Shown here one piece after another: positions 32,942-44,270 of a stretch of DNA of 64,000 nucleotides. Source of the DNA: Pohlia nutans (taxonomy: Eukaryota > Streptophyta > Bryopsida > Bryales > Mniaceae); contig CM040101.1 of the NCBI GenBank assembly GCA_022496805.1, positions 8,744,501 to 8,808,500 on the forward strand. Direction: 5' to 3'. The notes below the pieces were generated by a model that did no database searches, was not told the origin of the DNA, and worked only from the letters and a program-made list of their open reading frames with translations. Made by a program: the position numbers and the translations under genes. The stretch's first letter is position 1; every line of letters starts with the position of its first letter.

Positions 32942-33069
32942 CAAAGGCGTCGTTTCTCACTCTGGAGGATCCTGTTCATTGTCGCTTCACTGTAAATGCT
33001 TGTCCTATGTGACGAATCGCACTCACCAAGTCCAACCAAAAAATTGGTGAGTGCGAAGTGGCACCGTTT
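32942..33069. mobile_element. Truncated small CACTA MITE
   Basis: 128 bp matching the 21,132 and 23,806 MITEs from AGGCGTCGTTTCTCAC to GAAGTGGCACCGTTTGA. The CACTACAAG end and the other terminus are both lost. Confidence 0.8.
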
Positions 33070-33548
33070 GAACTTCGTTGATCTGAAACCCACTGTTGGA
33101 ACAGGAATTCATAGTTTTGAGCAATTTTCTATGCGATATGAATATTAACAAGAGACGTGACCGATAAACCTCCCCCAAATAGAATACTTCTGACGACATT
33201 TGAGAGCAGTAGGGTCTACCATGTGGACTATTTACGAGTGTGAATTCCTCCCGGAATTTGCTCAGTACTGAACACTCATCTTCTGTATCATGATACAGTA
33301 GAGCATTTGCCCTGACTTTTGCATGTGCTTCTGCAACGGGCAAGGACATGGCCCATCTCCTTAAGGGTGGTGGTAAAACCCCACGATTTCAATTCATGAG
33401 TAGCAAGCACGGTCTGTGTTGGTGAGTCTCAAAACTATGAGTGGGAATTGCAAATGCCAACATGCAGGAATGGGTGGAGTTCTTGTCTCACAAGCTCGCA
33501 CTCTGACACCCTGGTATGCACTTCAGGAATATTACTCATTTTTAGAAC
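33070..33548. other. Stretch with an unidentified minus-strand frame
   Basis: Minus-strand codons from an ATG at 33,349 read 80-odd residues before running into the MITE fragment. The composition is coding-like but the product is unknown. It may be an exon broken by the MITE or a chance frame. Confidence 0.25.
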
Positions 33549-33550
33549 TA

Positions 33551-33822
33551 CTCCCTCCGTTTCATAATAAGAGTCCAAAACCACATAGTTTCTTGCGTCA
33601 ATTTAAGAGTCCACATTCATTATGATGCCTCCCTACATTGACTCCTATTCATTCATTGTGTTGCCTTCCTATATTGACTTCCAACATTTTTCATCCCTTT
33701 CCATCGAGACACATGATTCTAAAAGTAGCCATTGCGTTTCATCCCTTTCAACATGAGCTCTAATTCCATCTTAAATCTCAATTTTTTCTGCAAAGTGCAC
33801 TCTTATTATGAAACGGAGGGAG
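33551..33822. mobile_element. Stowaway MITE, 272 bp
   Basis: Canonical TIR CTCCCTCCGTTTCATAATAA and its complement, flanked by TA at 33,549-33,550 and 33,823-33,824. No coding capacity. Confidence 0.95.
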
Positions 33823-34155
33823 TACTAATTTTAGAAATAGCTGTTCAGTATTCTAATAATAGGACCATGGGCATATCCTCATAGGGCGGCCCCAGGAACC
33901 AGTTGCAAGAACGACCTGATCAATACTGAGAAAATTGGCAGAATCCTCTGCTTGTCAAATCTCAAGACCCGGTTACGGCAAATGAGCGGAACAAGGGTAG
34001 AGACAGAATTATAACATCGACAACATAGAAGTGACTCGATGTAGTGCACTTAGCAATGCCGCCCAACAACACGAGCTAAACATCATACCAAAAAATTACC
34101 TGGCTCTCGATGCCTTCCCCAACAAATGAGGTAGAAGAAGACGAGATGATTTCCT

Positions 34156-34239
34156 GGGTGGCCGAGTTGGGCACTGGCCATTATTTATGTACAGAAGGGG
34201 TGGCCGAGGTGGCCACTAGCCATCATGTATGTACAGAAG
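34156..34239 (+). repeat. 42-bp tandem repeat, 2 copies
   Basis: Two diverged units beginning GGGTGGCCGAG and ending ATGTACAGAAG. Read in frame from an ATG at 34,110 they give a 14-residue unit twice (GVAEL...CTE, GVAEV...CTE). It may lie in the 3' flank of the PRODH gene. Confidence 0.75.
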
Positions 34240-34610
34240 GGGTGGCTGTCACTCCCCGAAAATATAGCTCCCACCCCGTTTCTGGCTGGGAAGTGTAAAA
34301 TTAGGATTTAAAGTAAGGTAGCCGAAGCAACACTTCTTACAGTATGAAGAGACCCACTTCGATGATAAGTGCAGAGTTGCAAACCATCTTCTGATGGGAG
34401 ATGCGAATTTATGCATCAAGTTTCTCGCGTATGCGTCACAAGGTCAAGCTTTTCTGTAATCGTCTTGTAAGCTCTACCCTGAATCCGAACGCATCGCAAT
34501 GTCAGTACGTGAAGAGACCAAAAGAGACTAAGATCTCGTTACAAGTGGAATCCTCCAGATTGTAAATAAGAACCCTCCATTGATTGTGGCAAATTATTCT
34601 TGTAATATTG

Positions 34611-36810
34611 CTAGCAGACTGATAACCGGCTACGGTTTTGAAAGGAAGTCCAGTTCGACGTAATGGGAATTGAAACAACATAGAACAAATTTTAGGAAAG
34701 TAGGACATAGGATGTACACTGCACCTGAGGCTTTGACGATCAATGATAGTATTGCCTAGAAGACCACGATTCTCCTCCGCACGTCTGACAATGAATGGGA
34801 TAAAATCGGAAACGGATCCGAATGGTAGCATCTTGCTCACTCGGAAACCGGCATGAACCAGGGATAAAGACAGCACATCGGCCATTCCTTTGAGCTGTGC
34901 AAACTGTAATCGTGGATTTCCTCGCGACAAACCCAGTTCTTGGACTTTAGCCGCTGCTGCCCGACCTGCGAATCATTGACCGTAGCCTCTCGATAAACGA
35001 CTGAATTCAGATAAAACTAGAGATATGAAATAAAATGCCATGATCCATCGTAGAAACTAATTCCATACGACAATTCTGGTTCATGTTGAGTTTATGGTTC
35101 ATATTGAATTGATAATAGGACACTTTCAATGGACTAGTAAGCAGGGTTTTTTTGGGCGATATATCGCACTCTGACATATTTGGACCTACGCAGCCACGTC
35201 CCTCCAAATATTCTCCAGTGAAATAAGGGGTTACTATTCCATACAAAAACGCTGCTCATGAGGTGCATTCCCATTCCAATCTAGTGTAAAAAATTAGTGT
35301 GTAATAGTGGTAATCCTTAGAAAAGAAATTCGAAACCCTTCAAAGGAAACTAAGTTAAAATTTGTTAAAGACCTCTAGAGATGAGTAATAGAATTCTACT
35401 CTGCATTCACAGGCATTCAAAGAAACCGGTGAATGTGAAATAGGAATGTGAGCCAACTAATGTGACACCCCTAATGAAGTTCAGTTATAGTATGCCAATA
35501 CTGTAGTACGACTACTCACCTGAGTTCAAATTGTGAGTTGCAAGCACCACCGACCCATCGTCTGAAGCTGCCTGTTCCAGCATGAACGCAGCACAAGAAT
35601 CATAAGACCTATGAGTTGCTTCAATGTTAGGGTGTATTGGAGAGGGAACCCCCAAAGAAGCTGCTAACGCGTTCTCTCGAGAAATGTAGGCTCCGCGAAC
35701 AATCTTCACACCATACGATAGTCCCCTATGATGTGAGCCTTTTACTGCCATACTGAGGCGGGGAAAGGAGTCTCTCAAGTAAGTTTGCATGGTTCCATAA
35801 ACCAGAGGCTGGTGTCCTCTGTTGAATTCACTGGCAGCTAGGTTGATGATGTAGTCAATTGCTGGTTGTATGAGAGAATATTCAGCATCTACCAGTAGAG
35901 GAATACCTTCCGATTCACAAGTTCGGCAGAGCTTTGCAAGACGGTTATGGGCAAGAATCAAATGCTTCTCTTCGTCTTCTGTTAGAGGTTGTGGGGGAAA
36001 CTGTACGTGATAAGTCGGACTGCCTTCTACAAGGACAGGGATTACATCTTGCTTCCATGAGAGTTTGAAATCCTTGTTCATATGCTGCCACCGTAATAAA
36101 TTGCTCACACGCTCGAGAATCTGGATGGGGCAAAGGGCCGAGATCTTCACACAAGCACTGCTCATCTGATTGAAAACCGTTGAGTTAATGGTGGGCTACT
36201 TTAGGCTGTAGCAACTAAGGAAACGAAACATAAGTTCTTAGACTAAGAATCTGGAAATTACAATATAACCTAACAAGCAAGCAATACATGGTCTTACAGA
36301 TTCTGGCGGCAGCTGACTGGTTTGCAGAACAACTTGCAAAAACTTCTCAAGATTTTGGTCACAAGATTCACTATCCGTTGCATCTTCAAGTCCATAGGTC
36401 ATAATGCCGCGTAACCCTAGCTCCCACATTCTTGTCAATGTTCTTGAGGCTTCTTCAACATTCTCTCCAGCACAGAAATGGGAGTAAGCAGTACTCTTGA
36501 GAACGGGTAGTACTGCCGCCCTAAACAAAGGAGATTTTATCGAGTCCGATGTGAGAATCTTGATGTTCAAGTCCACCACGGGCTCATACGCAACCAACTG
36601 AAGATTCAAAAGCGCTTTGAGTAGCTCCTTCGAGGTTAATTTTGCATACAACGCTTCCCCTTTGATGCTCAGTAAAATGTCAGCCGAAGTATTCTGCGTC
36701 GACAAAAGATCGGCCTTCGTTGTCACTCCTCTAATATCAGGTTGCGACTTCACCAATCCTTTGCACCAGGAGGAGAGCTGCACGAAGGTCCGAGCCTTGC
36801 GCCATGCCAT
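34611..36810 (-). CDS. PRODH: Mitochondrial proline dehydrogenase, 4 exons (last one uncertain)
   Basis: It oxidises proline to pyrroline-5-carboxylate with FAD at the inner mitochondrial membrane, the first step of proline catabolism. Exon 1 is 36,810-36,298, exon 2 is 36,165-35,520 and exon 3 is 34,965-34,725; all introns are GT-AG (phases 0, 1, 2). The start ATG at 36,810 leads an Arg/Lys-rich, acid-free segment that suits a transit peptide. Landmarks are LVDAEYSLIQPAIDYI (about 262-277), KIVRGAY (324-330), ATHN (380-383), FAQLKGMADVLS, and RRAEENRG (447-454), the PRODH substrate/FAD signature. The 3' end is unclear. A donor at 34,724 with an acceptor before 34,629 gives a stop at 34,611; reading through instead gives a stop at 34,502. 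Either way the length (about 470-520 aa) suits plant PRODH. The upstream region is a repeat array. Confidence 0.9.
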
Positions 36811-36882
36811 CTTCTGCAGTTATATGAAATGTGAATATTTCCACAACGAAACTAATAATCTATCAAGAACTACTTTCGCTTA

Positions 36883-37800
36883 CAACAAGAAAATTAGCCA
36901 CAGCTGCTAATCTAAACATTTCCGATCTTTCATAAGATTTCATGTTCTCCTTCACAGAGAGCAGCCAAGCACCGAAACAAATTTCGCGTAGAGGTCCTCA
37001 ATCAAGAAACAAAAGCGCAGATACAAAAAAATTCTGTTTCTCGCCGAAACCGTTCCTGCGATGCAACTATGCAGCAGCTACGTTCAAATCGTTTCTCTTT
37101 CAACAAGAAAATTAGACATAGCAGCTAGTCTAAACATTTCATTCTCTCACAAGATTGCAAGCTCTTCTTCACAGAGAGCAAGCACTGAAGCAAATTTCGC
37201 ACAAGCGTCATCAAGCTACGCTACGAGAGGCTCTGTCGTGTAGGACCGGCTCGGTTTTCGAATAGCAACCTAATCACATTCACTGTACATGTAGATTCTA
37301 TCCATGCCAGGCCAGCCCCCAAGTATTTACATTCACTCCCTCAGTATTTACATTCACTGTAGCTGTAGATTTTGTCAATGCAAGGCCTCCCCTTCGGTCT
37401 AGAGTCAACAAAAGCGCAGCTGCAAAGAAATTTCTAATTTTCGTTCCTGCGATGCAACTATGTTTCTCAGATTTCGGAAAGAAAATTAGACACAACAGCT
37501 AAGTTACGCATCTAAGCATTTACGATCCCGCATAAGATTGCACGCCCTCCATCACATAGAGAGCAAGCACGCATGCAAAGTTTGCGCAGAGGTCCTCAAT
37601 CAAGAAAAAAAACAAAACTGCAAAGAAATTCGGTGACATCGTTCCGGGGATGCAACTCCGAAATCGTTTCCCTTTCAACAAGAAAATTAGACACAGCAGC
37701 TGATCTAACCATTTACGATCCCTCATAAGTTTTCCACGCTCTCCTTCACAGAGAGCGAGCAATGAAGCAAAGTCGTTCCTGCGATGCAAAACCTAACGAC
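36883..37800. repeat. Diverged roughly 200-bp repeat array upstream of PRODH
   Basis: Four copies start near 36,883, 37,101, 37,477 and 37,676. Each begins AAGAAAATTAG-CACAGC and continues through a CACAGAGAGC block and an AAATTTCGC-like block. Between copies 2 and 3 an extra segment holds its own duplication (TTCACTGTA-TGTAGATT at about 37,280 and 37,355). The array starts 73 bp upstream of the PRODH ATG, so it likely includes leader and promoter DNA. Confidence 0.85.
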
Positions 37801-40800
37801 CGGCAGAAATTACGAAACCATATATGACTCGCATCACCTAACTGCGGTCAACGGAAAGAAAATCAAATGAACGCACCTAAATTTTTTCCTCCCTTTCGTC
37901 AAATTGAAAATCTGCGAAAAAAACAAGAGTGACAGGAAAAGCAAACAGAAATCCAGTGCAAGGAGTGTAGCGCTGTCGAAAGAACGCCAAATTAAGACAG
38001 GCCGCTCTACAACTGAAGTGCACGGACTGAAGTGGTACAAGGACACTAAGGACTAAAGTCGTGGAAAAGGGATGCAAAAGTGCATTGGCCAGTCACTTTC
38101 GTTCATATTGAGGCGGCAACTTGGAGTGGAGATGCTCATCCCCACACTATTGACAAGTTCCGTATCTCACTAAAAGACAAGTTTTAGGGATTTCGGGGAA
38201 TGATTTTGGGGAATGAGAAAATGATCGAGGAGAAGTTGTCATGAAATATGGCAGGTTCTCAAGTTCAAGATTTCATGACAATTTTTCCCTGACCAATCAA
38301 ATTTTGTTAATGTTTCACTTTCGGAATGTTGTCTTGTGAGCTGTGAGCAATGAGTAGAAAAATTAAAGTCAATGTATTTTGTTCAACTAAAATAAGAGTA
38401 GATCTTATTACCATGAAATCTTTAAGGAATCTTAGTTGAAGTTCGGTACCAAAATTCGGGTAAGGTAGAAGCACCAGAAACCGTTAGGTACCAATTGTGG
38501 TCACCTATAAAAGCACTTGTTTCAACTTCAGGAGTTTCCAATCTAATTATCACAAGCGTTAATTATGAATACCAAGTTAGCAATCTGATTGGGTTAGAAA
38601 TGAAAGACAGTTACTGGTACACCTACTAACATCAATAGTGGTCTATGCATATTAAGTTTGAAAATTTATAACAAAATCATACATTGTGAAAAATTTGAGT
38701 TTGGTTATTAAACCCAAAGTTTTATGTGCTGCAATTTTTTTATCATTGAAAATCAGCGCTCCATGTAGATTGAAATGCTTAAACTGACGACAACTGTATC
38801 CCTTACCTTAGGTCTTGATTCCATAATTATGGAAGGTCACAATATCAAAATTGTGGTAATTGTAGAAAATGACTATGATCTAATAGCACAGCCCGGCCCT
38901 TCTTCTATTCCAATTCATTAGGAGGCTAACCCAATCCCATTACACTAACTATTAGCAACAATATAGAAATTCTACCATGGTTCTTTTATAAAATGAATGA
39001 GCTCTATTACCAACCAAGATGGCATAAATATATCTTCCAATCATAATTTAAACCTCACAAGAATGAAATATGGATTGTAAGGGTATTTTATTAAACTCCA
39101 CTTTTATGAATTGTTCACAACATAGTAGAGGTTGAGATCATCCAAGTCATGCCCCTACTTAGCTATTCATGGAACAAATACCCCTATCTTATTATCAATA
39201 TTTGTATTAGCACTTGGCCAACAAACTCAATGATATTGTATTGAATTATACAATATGTTGAAGAAGACAACAACATTGAATAGCAATACTAAATGCAAAG
39301 GTTAACACTAACACTTGTTTTTTTTACTATAATAACTAATATACAAACTCAAATAAAAAGGTACATATTAAGTAATAACAAGTTTGAAAGTAGCCACATA
39401 AATTAATGTACGCTCAAAATGTAATTAAAGTGTACAAGCAAGGGGTTGAAATGAATGAGCAACATAGAAAACCACATTAATAAGACATAATTATTAGCAC
39501 GCCAAGTTCAAGAGGAATACAAATATGGATAGTAATGGAACTAATTGATGTAATGATTTGGCACTTTGCCCTCTCCCAAGTGGCCCTCGAATCCAAGAGC
39601 CACTAATCTAAGGTCATTTTTTTTCGATATCTAGCTCCGTCTTGTTGCTACATCCAGGTGTGACCATGAAAATTAATGTAATAAATTTGAAACTTTTAGG
39701 CATCGTAGAATGTTTTAAATGATTGGCTTTCATATAGAAAATGTCATTAAATGTGTTTCTATTTTTAGATAATTTATATTTTATTAAAATTGACAATTAC
39801 CATTCACATTGTCATTACAACCTGTACTATTGAAACCCAAATGGTGGTAGTTTTTTCCTAAGCCGCAAGCCCTAAGGATTATTTTGTCATTGGCTTTATG
39901 TTGAAAGCTTGATATTCTAGTTTTGAAAGTCAATGCCTTGGGAAATCACTGTCAAGAATTTAGATAGCTATGAGAGAACAAATATAGGGTGTCTTTTATT
40001 CATTTGAGATAAAAATTATAAATTTATAGAAGTAATATAGGGTGTTTTAAAACCAATTTGAGAATATTCCAAAAATATTGCAAGAATATATACAATATCC
40101 TAACTTACTATAAATAGTATAATATTCCAATTATTTCATAGCTTCCCATTCAATACCCTTTGTACGCTCATATGTACCCAAAATTTACACTAAGTGACTT
40201 CCCCGAGAAGTCAATGTCATCAACATTACTTGCATTACAGATAGTTGTGAAAAACACTGGTAGTTTGCATTAGAAATGGGATTTAAAATTTATGTTTCTA
40301 AATTCAATATCTATGGTTCACACTATATTGAAGGTTGAATAGTGAACAATCTTTGTGGGGCTTAAACAACCAATAGTATTGATGACCACTAATAGGTAAA
40401 ATCATTCATTATGAAATGATTCAACTTACTCTTAATGTATGTCAATTCATATATTTATTTATGTTGCAGAGTATTTATTTTTCCGTCTTTGGAATGCAAG
40501 TATTATCTATTGTAAGCCATGTTATAATATGCATGTGTGTTCCGTAAACCATACAATGGGTTTTTGTAATCCAAAGATATTTTCTAAAAAAAGTACAACA
40601 CAACCATTTGGTATCCAAAGAGAAAAAAAATGCAGAAGAATTGGACTATATAAGATAAGGGGATGAAGTACTAAAGAAATCAGAAGATGTGCAAAATGAA
40701 GACAAGTAGTCCAAAGATTAGGTCAATTATAAAGGCAAGACAAACCAAGCTTCCATATTAGCCTAGATACTCCATTGGGGCCTCCAAAACTACACCACTT

Positions 40801-41740
40801 CATCAACGCATCGAACAACAAGTCACTGTCAAGATAGCAAGTTTGAACTAAAATCGTAAATTTTCAAAAAATCGAACAAATAGATAAATAGATATTAAAA
40901 TCATTAAAAGCGACACTATGGTCTTTATCAGCAAAAATATCCATGAAGATCTCTATTCCAAACTTGGGCATTCTCATGGATGAGTGAAAAAAGTAGTCCG
41001 AAGTGATGAATCTCTTAAGAAAATGGACTTTGAAAATTATAGTTAATTTTTTTGTAAATAATGAATGTACGAGATTTTAAAGGTTTAGGGGTATGAGGGA
41101 TATCTACACAATGATATTTTTGGCTGGGTTTTTTTTTGGTCAATGCTCCGCTACAACCATATTAGTAAAAAATAAGATGTAGTGTTTCAACTAAATATAG
41201 TATAAAAGGACCGTATATAATTAGAACTTCATTACCCTAATTTTTAGTTGGTCTAATGTGATTAGATGTTGAATAGTTACAAAGTTATTTTCTAAAATTA
41301 GAATCCTTCCATTGTGATATTTAATAAGCCTCATGGATATGGTGATTTAGTGAAACATGATATTTTTATTCCAAATATAGTGTGGAAAGGATTAAAATCA
41401 TTAAAGTATCATTTATGTGGCAAACAAGTTTTTTACATTGTTATCACAAATCAAATTTAATGCATCAAAGATCGATGATTTTGAAAAATAAATTTGATGA
41501 ACATCAAATTAGATAAGAAGAAAGTTGTAATTGATTTGTTTCTAATTAAAGACATTTTTACCATTACATTCACTACTTCAGAAATTAGTACTTGATTTTG
41601 AGGCTTTTTAGTCACCCGTACCATGAGAATGTCCACCTAGCATGTAGTCTAACTCTGTTCTCATATGGAGGAGGTGATGGCGCATTAGTAAGGATATGAA
41701 ATTCTCATTGAGCACAAATAGGCATATCAAATGGTCAAAT
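37801..41740. other. AT-rich intergenic stretch
   Basis: No gene, RNA or well-bounded element seen. Short ATATTCCAA-rich motifs occur near 40,060-40,130. Open frames are short and low-complexity. Confidence 0.5.
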
Positions 41741-41749
41741 TAGGCTTTG

Positions 41750-44097
41750 CAAACCCTCTATTTCTTCTTTGGCTTCTGCCCATTCTTCTTCGTCAAAGTT
41801 ATTTTGTCTGCAGAACAAAGAAGTGTGGATGTAAATGACTAAATCAATGAAGAGTAGATATAGAAAATTTGATTACAAACTTGTAATAGTAACTTACTTA
41901 TATTTGCACTTACGTACATTCTTTATGTTAGGTTCATCATTGTCCTCACATAGAGGCCGTTTCTTGACATTTGATGATTGAGGCTAAACTACTTCATCAA
42001 TAGTCGATTGCACCATGGGGAGAAGAACCTCAGTATAGAACTCCTTAGCACACTCTAAGGCAATAACATGCCTTATCAAATTCAAACCCACTACGATGGA
42101 TGGACTTGATTCCATGAACAAGAATAAATAAAAATTGTTATAATCATACATGTAGAAGCAGAGAGGTCAGTACTATATCATCCTCTTTAATGTAAAAATC
42201 AATTAGAGCTAACAAAAGATTCTCTACTATTTCTTGAGTACCTCTCCAAGGATGCTTTTAATCCTCTTTGTAAACTATTGTTTTAGCTGATATAAAATTG
42301 TTGCACATACCATTATTTGGGAGCTCAATTCCTTGACTTTGCAAATATTCTTGCTTACTAAATTAGAATTGTGAGGCTGAAATACCATCAACCTTGTTCT
42401 TTATACGAACAAAAAGCTTGGCCAAAAAGTTTCTATTGTATGATTCGGAAAACGAGGTTTAGTAAGTGGCAATCCAGATGGATACCACCCACTTCTTCTC
42501 CTCTTTCAAATTAGCCCATCCAGCCCAAGACAAAATCTCATTATTGATGAATTTTGAGTCGAGGAAAAAGACAATTACAACCCCATCATTAGAGATCCAT
42601 TGATCTACAAAGAAAAACACGCATTGAATTGAAGAGGAGTTGGACTTTCATCATAAACCAGTCCTTAGCGTTGACGTGCTCTAGTTAGGAACCTCATTTC
42701 CTCTTGAAATTCTAGGAACTGGATGCCCTTCATGCACATCAAAAATTAACAAATCAATAACAGAAGGGTTCTTTCCGCTATTCCTTAACTTTTACACTTT
42801 ATTTCCATTATGCGTCATAACAAATTGGGTAATCTTTTGCCATGCTTCACACAACTCATCTAAATTAGGAGCATCTAATTTTGCCATAATTTCTTCAATG
42901 CCCGCGTTAATGACATCTACATTGGCAAATATATCTTTCGGGTTTAAAGTTTTGACTTTTGATAGAATATAGAGACTGTGAGGGAGAGATAGAAAAGGAC
43001 AAATTGCTAAATGGCTTACTACTAGCAGATTGCAAATAACCAACCTCCTCGATGATCTTTTTAAGGTCTTACTTCTTTACAAGCTTGACGTGCTCAACAT
43101 TAAGAACTCTAACATTGAATTTTTTTTTTCTCATGATCCCTCTATATTACTCTCAGTTGCTTACTCTTCTCTCGAGCGGCCTCTCTCTCAATCTTTGCAT
43201 GATATTGCTTCCTCTCCTTCTCTCACTGTCATCTTAGCCTCTACAAAAGGTCCTCCAACATTTAAGACAGATGCAACAATATCTTAACTCTCCTTCTCAG
43301 ATTTAGCATCCAAAGCAATCTTAGCATCGCTACACTTCTCTCCCAAATTGAATTCTATGTATAAGAGCATTTTAAAAAGTGGGTTTAGTAAAATGAGCCC
43401 TTTGGTAGCTGTTGAAAATACATTCGCTGCTGGAGGTATCCAACCACTTCATAAATCAAGTTAGAATATCCTTCTTGTCAATAATCTTCTTTTCAAGCAG
43501 CTCTAATTCGAAATAAGGTAGGGACACCCACTCCCGTGACTTTAAGCTGATTTTCATACTTCTGAATGAGCACTATGAAAAGCGATTATACCAGGGGAAA
43601 GGCAATTAGATATTAATCTAGAATGTATCAACAAAGTCATGTTATTGTAAAATTTGTATACGTTCTCGATAATCAAAGTCAGAAATTGGTTTGCACATTT
43701 GACTGTGTCTAAATGGCCCTGATTCTGTGACTTGAAGAAACGCTTGTGACTTGGAGAAACACCCTAAATATGTTCTCAAGCCACAACCACCCATGATCAG
43801 AAACACTCGAATTCAGGTGTCCTGTATGTAGATGAGAATAGGTGCAGTCACGGGAATGGGTGTCCCTCCCTTATCATATGACTGCCCTCTTAGGTGTTTG
43901 TACGCATTGAATAGAATACTCCTTTCTTTTCGTGAACTTCCCCTTTGGCCCGATAATCTTGGAGAATCCAAGATTCCGATCCCTTAAGGACAAAATGGTC
44001 AATTAAGTCTACTGGACCATCAAAATCTTCAACATGTACAGAGATTTTATCATCATTTATAATCAAGTTGTATTGAGCTTTTGTTTCCTCCTCCAAC
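41750..44097 (-). pseudogene. Unidentified multi-exon coding relic
   Basis: Several coding-like minus-strand blocks occur in order. One at 44,097-43,890 follows a good acceptor (TTGTTGTTTCAG) and includes ISVHVEDFDGPVDLIDHF. One at about 43,350-43,150 carries stops (KCSDAKIALDAKSEKES). One at 42,960-42,792 reads IFANVDVINAGIEEIMAKLD. Blocks follow at about 42,600-42,300 and at 42,110-41,900 (VVGLNLIRHVIALECAKEFY). Stops and frameshifts rule out a working gene. I do not recognise the family; a transposon-borne ORF or a decayed host gene are both possible. Confidence 0.5.
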
Positions 44098-44270
44098 TGA
44101 AACAACAAATGATGAATCAGTCATGTGTAAATATTAATGGCCCATGTACATAGATACATTCAAATGGAAAATGAATGACCCATTTAGACACGCATCTCGG
44201 ATCCGAGAGTCACTTCAAAAAAAATACTCTAACCTTGTAAATGATAGAATGTTTAAGAATTGATTAAAAC

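Noticed and set aside
36883..37800. Repeat array as CRISPR-like or satellite
   Set aside because: Copies are about 200 bp, diverged and irregularly spaced in a plant nuclear locus; no direct repeat/spacer structure.
41578..41600. CACTACTTCAGAAATTAG as a CACTA terminus
   Set aside because: No inverted partner or 3-bp duplication was found.
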